Shown one piece after another: positions 44,811-54,400 of a stretch of 60,308 nucleotides of DNA. The translations under genes were made by a program, and so were the position numbers. This DNA comes from Anaeromyces robustus. Its lineage: Eukaryota > Neocallimastigomycota > Neocallimastigomycetes > Neocallimastigales > Neocallimastigaceae. The stretch covers positions 1-60,308 of the forward strand of contig MCFG01000405.1 of the NCBI GenBank assembly GCA_002104895.1. Direction: 5' to 3'. The first letter of the stretch is position 1, and every line of letters begins with the position of its first letter. The notes beneath the pieces were generated by a model, which was not told where the DNA came from, searched no databases, and worked only from the letters and a program-made list of their open reading frames with translations.

Positions 44811-46417
44811 ATGTCTAATATATTACCAGATCCTAATAAAATTAAACTTATTGCTACAGGTATAAATAAGTATTCATTTTATACATAACTTTTTCTTTTA
44901 ATATTTTTATTTCTTAAAATTTACTATTTATTGAAATTTATTCTTATTTATTCAATGTTTAATATTTAATTTTAATTCCAATTTGAATTACTAGTTTAAT
45001 GAATATTAAGTTTAATTATGTAATAATTTTTTTAAAGTTTAAAACAATTGTAGAAATAGAATTTTGGATTAAAAATTGTTTCTATTAAATATTGAAAAGT
45101 AATATAAGTTATTTAGAGTATATTTAATTAACATGTTTTTAATTATTTTATTATATTAAAATATTTGCATTAATTTTTAAAGCAATGAATAAATATTAAA
45201 AATACATTTATATTAATAATAAATTTATTCAAGTAATGAAAAAAATAAATAAATAAATAAATAAATAATAAATAAATAAATAATATATATGCACAAAATA
45301 AAATATTAATTGTATTTATTTATAATAAATGATAAATATAATTCAAATAATATTTAAGATCTTGATGGAACATTATTAAATCCAAAAGGCGAAATTTCTG
45401 AAAGAACACGAACAATAATTAAAAGAGTTTTAACAAAATATCCTAATCTTCATTTTGCTTTGGCCACTAGTAGAGAAAGATCAGCAACAAAACATATACG
45501 TGAGGCTCTTGATATTTTAGATAGATTAAATACTGAAGCTGTACTTTTAAATGGAAGTATCATCTATGATTCTATTGGTAATATTTTATGTCAGAAAACA
45601 TTATCACCAGAATTTGTGGTTAAGTTTGATGAAGTAATGGCCTTATTTTCTGATGAAAGTTTTTTATACTCTTGTGGTGATGAAGTTCTTCTCTTTAATA
45701 AAACTCTTGAATATGAAGCTCGTGTATTATATCAAAAGAATACTATTCTTGTAGATAGGGAGGAATATACTAAGAAAATCGAAAACGGTGAAATTAAAGT
45801 TAATAAAATTATATATCGAGTTTCTAATACATCAAAAATTAAAGGTTATTATTATTTATATTAATATAAAATTAAAAAAAACTTTTTTTTTTTTTTTTTT
45901 TTTTTTACTTTTCATTAATTTGAATTATTAAGATAATTAATACACATAAGTTTTATTATAAATTAGTTAACAATAACTAGTATTATCAAACTTAAAAAAA
46001 TTTAACATAAATATAAATATTTATTTATTGAATTTATTTTTTTATTATAAAAAAAAAATTATAATTTTTAAATATTTAGAAATTAAAGCAAAACTTGAAG
46101 AATTAGTTGATGAATATAATTTAGAATATGCCAATTCAGACGATTCCTTTTTCGAATTTATGCCTCCTCATACTAATAAAGGTACAGGATTGGCTCAACT
46201 TATACAGAAGCTTAATATTACTAAGGAAGAAGTCATGGGTTTTGGCGATGGTAGTAATGATATTGAATTCTTTGAAAATGTTGGATGGCCTGTAGCTATG
46301 CAAAATGCTTGTGAAGAATTAAAATCATTAGCAAAATTAACAACAAAATCTAATGTTGAGGATGGAGTTGCAGACATGTTGGAAAGAATATTTTTAAAAG
46401 AAGAATTAATGAATTAA
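44811..46417 (+). CDS. HAD-superfamily sugar-phosphatase-like hydrolase (Cof type)
   Basis: Three exons (44811-44859, 45359-45844, 46080-46417) give 290 residues, the normal size for Cof/YidA-like phosphatases. Intron 1 splits the aspartate codon of the nucleophile motif, so splicing creates DLDGTLLNPKGEIS; intron 2 (AAAG|GTTATT to TTTAG|AA) is also phase 1. Motif 1 is D-L-D-G-T, motif 2 is the serine in FALATSRE, and the acidic motif 4 is GFGDGSNDIEFF. A cap domain lies between them (about residues 85-195), and NKGTGLAQLIQKL precedes motif 4, as in type IIB HADs. It should hydrolyse small phosphate esters (sugar or cofactor phosphates) in the cytosol; the substrate is unknown. The family is mainly bacterial, so transfer followed by intron gain is possible. 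Confidence 0.9.
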
Positions 46418-46463
<46 letters not shown>

Positions 46464-46837
46464 TATACATTTAAAATGCGTTTAAATCAATAGATATATA
46501 TTAGATTATATAAATTGTAATAAGTTTTAAATATGTTTTATATTATTTTATTTTTTTTTTATTATGTATTTTAATTCTTTTTTTTTTTTTTTCTATATAA
46601 GTTTATATATATATATTTTTCTTTTATGTAAATTTATTTTTATATTTTTTTCTTTTTTTCTTTCTTTTTTTATTATAAAAATATTGTAAAAAAAACTATT
46701 TTGAAATATCACTTAAAATAGTTTATAATATTGTAAAAATAAATTAAAAAAAAAAAAATAAATAAATAAAAATTCAGAAACAAATATGATTAAGAAAAAA
46801 TAAAACAAAAAAATAAATAAATAAATTAATAAATTTA

Positions 46838-46876
<39 letters not shown>

Positions 46877-46933
46877 ATTAATTAATAAATTAATTAATAA
46901 ATAAATAAATAAATAAATAAATAAATTAATTAA

Positions 46934-46964
<31 letters not shown>

Positions 46965-46973
46965 ATTAATTAA

Positions 46974-47016
<43 letters not shown>

Positions 47017-47692
47017 TTAATATATAATATGACAGATTTTTTTAATAATTTACTTAAAAATATGTATTTTGATATACTTGTAATTTTGGTATTATTTTAA
47101 TTTTTATTAAATATATATAATTGTTAATAGGATTAACTATAATATATATAATAAATTATCATCTTATAATTAATTATAACTCTGGAATTATAATTAATTG
47201 TATAAATTAGAGCATTCTTTTTTATATAATTTATCCAAGTAATGATTTTTGATTTAAATAATTTTAGACATTATTCAATAATAATAATTTATAATAAATT
47301 AAAAAAAAACAAAAAACAAAAAACATTTTGTGTAACAAATAAATTTATGTATTATTATATTTATTTATATTATAATAATTTTATATATCATAAAAAAAAA
47401 TTACTTTAAAAAAATAATTTTTATTAACATAATTAAAAAATATTATTTAATGATTTATTGATATAAATAAAAATATTTATTAAGATAATTAATTTGGAAT
47501 AAAAAAAATTATATATATATATATTATTCTATTATTAATTTTTAAAAAAAAAATCGTGAAAAAGAAAAGAAAAAAAAAAAAAAAAACTTAAATTAATAAT
47601 CATGATTTAAAAATCACCAATAATTTGAATTAATAAAATTAATTATAAAATTCTAACAATATTAAAAAATAAAAAATATTATTAATTTATTA
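46418..47692. other. Intergenic with AAAT arrays and an LRR exon relic
   Basis: Holds AAAT/TAAT arrays (46806-47000), poly-T runs and a relic LRR exon (47025-47100, listed separately). A coding-like patch at 47180-47285 (minus, HYLDKLYKKECSNLY) may be another relic exon. Confidence 0.6.
47025..47100 (-). pseudogene. Relic LRR exon
   Basis: Minus-strand ...AATACCAAAATTACAAGTAT..CAAAATACAT..AAAAAATCTGT matches exon 48686-48754 of the neighbouring LRR gene (AATACCAATATTACAACAAT..CAAAATACAT..TAAATAATCTGTAAG), but the frame and the donor are broken. Confidence 0.75.
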
Positions 47693-49883
47693 TTATCTAG
47701 TATTATTAGAATTTAATAATAATTCATATGATATTTTATCATTTACTGGTTCAACATCATCATGTTCATCTAATTCTGAGTAACGGGGAAGTATATCATT
47801 ATTATTATTAACATTTGTATTTCTAATGTAAATATCATTATTATCATAATTTCGTACAAGTTCAGCAGTAGGTATTGATGGTGAATTAACTATAAATTTT
47901 TCATCATGATATGCTTTTTCTTTTGATTTATTATCATTTGTTTCATATATAGGTTCAGCCATTGGTATATATGGTTCATTAGACGGTACAAGTTCATTTA
48001 ATGGTATATCTGATGGATTATCTGTTATGTTTATTTCAGAATTTATGTTGTTTTCTGTATATTTTAAATTTTGATTATCATTTTCATGTGCTTTTCTTTT
48101 AGATTCGATAACTCTATTTCTTGTTTTTTCAAATTTCCTTTTTTTATATCGACTTTGAGCAAATTTAATACTTATAATTAAAAGTATTATAGAAATAAAA
48201 ATTATTATAATAATTATAGATTTTGAAAATTCAAAAGACTTTTCAGAATTATAATCCATATATTCCCCACCAATATATATACTTTTTATTTCTTCTATTT
48301 CTTTTTCAGTGCATGGTTTATATTTATTTGAATCAATATTTTCACAGCTTCCAGGTTCATAACATAAAATATTTGTGTTTTCAAAATTACATTTTACTGG
48401 TTTATAAAAGTTTATAATTTTTGTTTTTAATTGAGGATTATTTGAAATATCCCTTAAATAGTTTATATTATTAATAAAAAACAAATAATAATATTAAAAA
48501 TTTAAAAATTTAAAAATAAAAATAAAATAATAATTATTCATAATATATATATATATATATAATAATTAATAAAAATAAAAATATATATTATAATTAAATA
48601 AAATAATTTATATATTTTATATTTAAATATAATTAATTAATTTAAAAATATACATTAATAATTCTTTTTTAATTTAATAACTTACAGATTATTTAAAAAA
48701 GTCATGTTATATATGTATTTTGAAATTGTTGTAATATTGGTATTGCTTAAATTTCTATTAAATGTATGTGTATTAATATTTTAATTAATAAAAAAGAAAA
48801 AAGAAAAAAATAAAAAAAGAAAAAAGAAAAAAATAAAAAAATAAAAATCATATATAAAAAATATATTCTTACAATTCTTCTAAAGAAAATATTTCTTTTA
48901 TTGAAGAGGGAATTTTTGTAATTTTTTTATTTCCTGATAAATCTCTGTAAATATATTATTATTATTTTTATTTAATTATTATTATTACTATTATTATTAT
49001 TATTATTATTATTATTATGAATTAACTATATAAATAAATACATACAATTTTTTTAATTTTTTTAAATTAGTTATATTATCAAAAGAAATATCATTAAAAT
49101 CATTATTTGATAAATACCTATAAAATATATATATCGAAATTAAGAATTAATTATAAATATAAATAGATATAATTATATACGTATATCAAAAAATTAAAAT
49201 GCAATATTATGTAATTTTTATTACATACAATTCTGTTATGCTACTATTATTGTGAATAATGGAATTAAAAAAATTATTATTTCCAGAACTATATTTTATA
49301 TTAAAAAATAAAATATTATAACATTATAATATTAATATAAAAATATAAAAATATAGTTATAATATATATATATATTATACTATTATTAAATTTAAAGACT
49401 TAAAGTTATAAATTTATATTTACAATGAAACCAGAGAATCAAGTAATTTTAATTCACCACTCATTTTATTATTATCGAAAATACTATAATATTATAAAGA
49501 AAAATAATTAAATTATTTCTTAATTTTTCATTTCTTTCTTATTTTTATTATTTTATTATTTATTTTTATTATTATTATTATTATTAACGTTTTTTTTAAT
49601 AAAAATTACTATTTAAATACATATATATATACTTACATATTATTTATACGTTCAGAATTATATAATTCTTTTGGAAATTCCGTAAAACTATTATTTCTTA
49701 AATCTCTAAAAATAAAGAAAATATATGATTAATTTCTTTTTATTCAATTTGTAATTTTTAAATATCACATTTCATAATATAAATATATTATAATTATAAA
49801 AATATAGATTTTATTACAAGGTTCCAATTTCCTTGATTTTAGTGTTATTAGAAATTCTTTCTAGATTCGAATTATTTATTATC
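47693..49883 (-). CDS. LRR membrane protein, 5' end not found
   Basis: Exons recognised (high to low): 49818-49883, 49637-49705, 49424-49483, 49229-49288, 49046-49117, 48873-48944, 48686-48754, 47693-48452. The first seven are 60-72 nt, one LRR each (for example DLSGNKKITKIPSSIKEI). All junctions are phase 2 with GTAAG/GTATG donors. The last exon gives the four-Cys cap (CNFENTNILCYEPGSC...C), a membrane helix (SIIIIIIFISIILLIISIKF) and a tail with FIVNSPSIPTAEL and LPRYSELDEHDD. I find no signal-peptide exon between 49884 and 51400; instead poly-A/T and AAAAGAT repeats occupy the space. The gene is either 5'-truncated or has a distant first exon. Without a signal peptide it would not reach the surface, so it may be a pseudogene in the making, although all frames are open. 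Confidence 0.8.
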
Positions 49884-50312
49884 CTTTTTTTTTAAAAAAA
49901 AAAAAAAAAAAAAAGTCCATATTTAAATAAATTAAATAAAGAATTTATGATTATAAAGTAAAATATAATTATTAATGTATTTAAAATATATATATTATAT
50001 GATATATTTCATTTTTATATATTGTATATTATATAAAAAATATAGAATGACTTTAAAAAGAATATATATAAATAATAATATATAAAAGAAAAGAAAAGAA
50101 AAAAAGATAAAAAGATAAAAAGATAAAAAAGATAAAAAGATAAAAAAGATAAAAAGATAAAAAAGATAAAAAAGATAAAAAGATAAAAAGATAAAAAAAT
50201 AATTATAAAATGAAAAAAGAAAAAAAAAAAAAAGAAAAGATAAAGAAAAAGATAAAAAAACATATAAATATAAATAAATTCTTTTTTTTAATTATTATTA
50301 TTTTTACTTTTT

Positions 50313-50347
<35 letters not shown>

Positions 50348-51322
50348 CTTGTTTTCTTTTTTTTTTTTTTTTACTTTTTCTTTTTACTTTTTTCTTTACT
50401 AAAATATTAATATAATAGATACATTTTATATATATATATTAAATATAAATAAATAAACTTGGTTATTGAAAGAATATTAAAAAATAATTATTAATAATAT
50501 AACAAAATATGGTCTGATAATAAACAAAAATAATAATCTTTATCATTATTATTTTTATTATCAAAAATTATTGATTTATCATTTTCTTCTTTTATATATA
50601 TATATATATATATTTAATTTGTTGTTTTATATATATATATATATTTAATTGATGGTATCATGATTATTTATAATTATTATTATTGTTGATATATAATTTA
50701 TATATAATGTATTTATAATTTAAATGAAAATTAATTATGTTTCGTTAAATATGTTTTTGTTTTTGTTTTTGTTTTTGTTTTTTTTTTGGTAATTATAATA
50801 TTAAAATATTAATCTTTTTTTTTCTCTCTCTTTTTTTTTTTTTTCTGGTCAAACTTATTAATCTGTATTATTCCATTATTCATTATGTCTTCCCTTAAGA
50901 AAAGAAAAGAAAAAAAAAAGTACTAAAAAAAAAAAGTTTTTACGATAATATATAAGGTAAACTATTATATAATAATTTTAACATTGATAAAAATAAATAC
51001 GGTACTTATGAAATAATTATATATATATAAATAAAAATACAAATAATAAATGATTAATGAATAAATAAATATATATTAAATATTTTTTTTTATTATTTTA
51101 CTAGTTTTGTTTTGCTTTGTTTTGCTTTGTGTATGCTTTTATGTATGTTATTTGTGTATGTTTATTTGCTTTGGTCTTTGATATTTTTTTTTATAATTAT
51201 GTATTATCATTATTATATATGTTTATATAATAAATATTTAATTTAATTTTTTTTTTTTTTTTTTTTTTATTTTATTTTATATATATATAAATTATTTTGT
51301 CAATTTTTGTTTTTTAATGGCT

Positions 51323-51372
<50 letters not shown>

Positions 51373-51447
51373 CAACGTGTGTATATATATAAATAGTATA
51401 ATGCGTTTTTAACGTTTTTAATTTTTTTTTTATTTTTTTTTTTTTTT
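49884..51447. other. Low-complexity intergenic region
   Basis: Contains GATAAAAA repeats (50090-50195), poly-T runs (50312-50375; 51325-51372), TTTTG repeats (50755-50785) and TTTGC units (51110-51130). No gene recognised; part of it probably replaces the lost 5' end of the LRR gene at 47693-49883. Confidence 0.7.
50092..50196. repeat. (GATAAAAA)n short tandem repeat
   Basis: About 13 units of GATAAAAA/GATAAAAAA on the plus strand, next to longer poly-purine sequence. It lies just upstream of the first recognisable exon of the truncated LRR gene. Confidence 0.9.
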
Positions 51448-54400
51448 CTAATTTTCAAAATGAGATTTCTCTGGATATAAATTATTCATAAATTCATATA
51501 TATCATTATAATAATATTTTTCATCAACTTGAAGTTTAATTGAATAAAATAATACAGATGAATCTTCAATACTCTTTAAATTATTAAGATTCTTTTTAGT
51601 TCCTTTATTTAATGATATAGATTTAATAGTATTACTACGAACACTTGGAGATACAATATCATAAGAATAAAAATCAATAGTACGATTAGTATTTAATTTA
51701 ACATTATTATAATTCCAAGCTGTACCATCACCACTTAATATTTCTGGGAAGAATGGATTAGCAGCACCATAAATATTAAAGAACATTAAAGCATAATTTG
51801 GTATAATATCTAAAGCATTAATAAATTTATGTTTAATGGTTTCTTCAACATATTCTCTATAAATCATACGAGCAGGTTCAAATAAATCTCTATACCATGT
51901 TAATGGAGCTCTTTCAATATAACGAATTCCAACGGATTCACCAAATACTTCCTTTATAATACCATTAGTATAATAAAGTGAACTTTGGAATTTTTGATAA
52001 TTCTTTAATTTTTTCTTTTCAGAAATACTTAATGCTTTATCTTTATCATGAGGAACTTTACGATTATTAACAAAATATTTTGGTCCAAAATCTTTACTAA
52101 AGAAGAAACGTGGATGAGTATATTCTTTAAAGTAATGATTATTATTAAAATAGACAAATCGTTCAGAAATTCCAGGTATTTTATCTAAATACATTTCTAA
52201 AACAAATATATTAAAAGTAGGTACAGCTTCAGATGGAATTATATCTTTTTCATTAATAATTTTTATACGTTTATTAGAAGTATTTAACCAATTTGGTACT
52301 TGACCTGGTGTAACAATATAAATATTTCCTTGATGCCATGGAAGATATTTTTCTATAGAACGTAAAGAATATTGTAATTCATCATACTTTTTAATATTTT
52401 TATTTTTATTTAACTTTTCATCAATATAATCCTTTCTTAAATTAATATAATCTGGATCAGTATCATTAACCCAAATATAAACAAATGAAATATCTTTAGC
52501 CCATTGCCATTCTTTATCTAATTCTTCACCTTTATAATTTAAAAGGAAATCAATTTCTTCCTTTTCACGATCACTATATTGATCAATTGATTTTAAATTT
52601 GAACCAGATTTAGAATCTGAAGAAGAAATAATCGTTGAATTTGAATTTAAATAATTTTCAATAATTTTAGAATTATCATCATTGTTATCCTTAGTATCAT
52701 TAGTATTATTATTATTATTATTATTATTAATATCATCATTATTATTATTATCATTTACAATTTCACCATTTTCATTTGTATTTTGTAAAGCACTATCTCC
52801 AACAATTTTAGCATCAACATCAATATTTTGACTAGCTGCTAAAGCTTCTTCTTGTTCAAGATATTCCTTTTTTTCAAAACTAGAAGGTTTTGGATATTGA
52901 TTTTTCATAAAGTTTACAAGTTGATAAAGAGCTTCTTTCTTTTGATAATCATCATTTAAATTAAACATAATTATATCAGAATTTAAAATTCTGTCAAATA
53001 ATTTTTGATTTCTTTCAATATTATTAAGAATAGATCCAAATTTAAGTACTTTACGACGAATTTCTTGTGGAACAATTTGATAAGAATAATCAGTAATAGT
53101 ACGATTACTATTAAGTTCTAAAGGTGCCATATTTTTAGCTTTACCTAAACCACCAACATTCTTTGGGAAATCTTTTGCTTCAGTAGCATATCGAATAAAA
53201 GCTTGTATAGCATAAGTTGGAATTAAATCTAATGGATGTCTAAATTTATGTAATAAAGTTTCTTGAACTTGTTTTTCATATACTTTACGAGCAGGTTCAT
53301 ATAAATCTCTATACCAACTATAAGGAGAATGATCTAACCAACTAATACTAGCTTTTCTACCAAAAGCTTGTTTTACAGCATCATTTGTATTATAAACTGA
53401 TCCACGGAATTTACGAATCATATGAGCTTTTTTCATTTTAGCAATGGCTTCAGCTGATTCACGAGTAGAACGTACTTTATTATTAGATTGATAGAATCTT
53501 GGATAGAATGTTTTTGGAGTAAAGAAGAAAGAAGGATGTACATAATTATTAAAGAAATAATCATCATTTAAATGAACAAAACGTTCACTAAGACCTGGAA
53601 TCTTATCTAAATAAAGTTCAATAACAAAAGAATTAAATGTTGGTGCTACATGTGGTGGTAAAAGATCATCTTGATTAATAACTTTAATTCTTGGATTATT
53701 CGTATCAATAAAATCTGGAATTTGATTTGGAGATACAATAAAAATCATACCTCGATGCCATGGAAGATATTTTTCAAGAGAACGAAGTGAATAACGTAAT
53801 TCACCTACTGAACGATCTCTATTATTAACTTTACGATTACCACCATTATATTTAGCTTTTAAATCTAAATGATTATAATCAGATCCATTAATCCAAGTAT
53901 AAACAAAAGACATATCTTTAGCCCATTCCCATTCTGGTTCTAATTCACCACCATTATAATTTAATAAAACATCTAAATCATGATTTATTTCTGTATTTAT
54001 TTTTGTATCTTTATTATTATTTTTATTATTATCTTGTTTATTGTCTTGTTTATTATCTTTATTCTTATTCTTATCCATATCATTTTCCTTATTCTTATCC
54101 TTATCCATATTCTTATCCATACCCTTATCCATATCATTATCTTTATCTTTATCCTTTTGTTGTTCTTTACCATCTTTTTCATCATTTCCAATATCATTTA
54201 ATTCAACAATATTTTCAACAATATTTTTATCTTGTTCTATTTCTCCATTAACAAGTCCATCTTGTTCTCCATTCATTAAATTCATGGAATCAATAACATC
54301 CATAACATCATTTGCATTATCAAGTGTATCATCATCTACATTATTCTTTTTATTTTCAGCTTTTTGATTTTCCTCAAGTTCAATTTTTAATACTTCATCA

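Noticed and set aside
50015-50410. Opposite-strand Phe-rich and Lys-rich frames
   Set aside because: Generated by GATAAAAA and poly-A/T repeats. The Phe-rich one was considered as the missing signal peptide of the LRR gene but has no cysteine cap and no donor in the family position.
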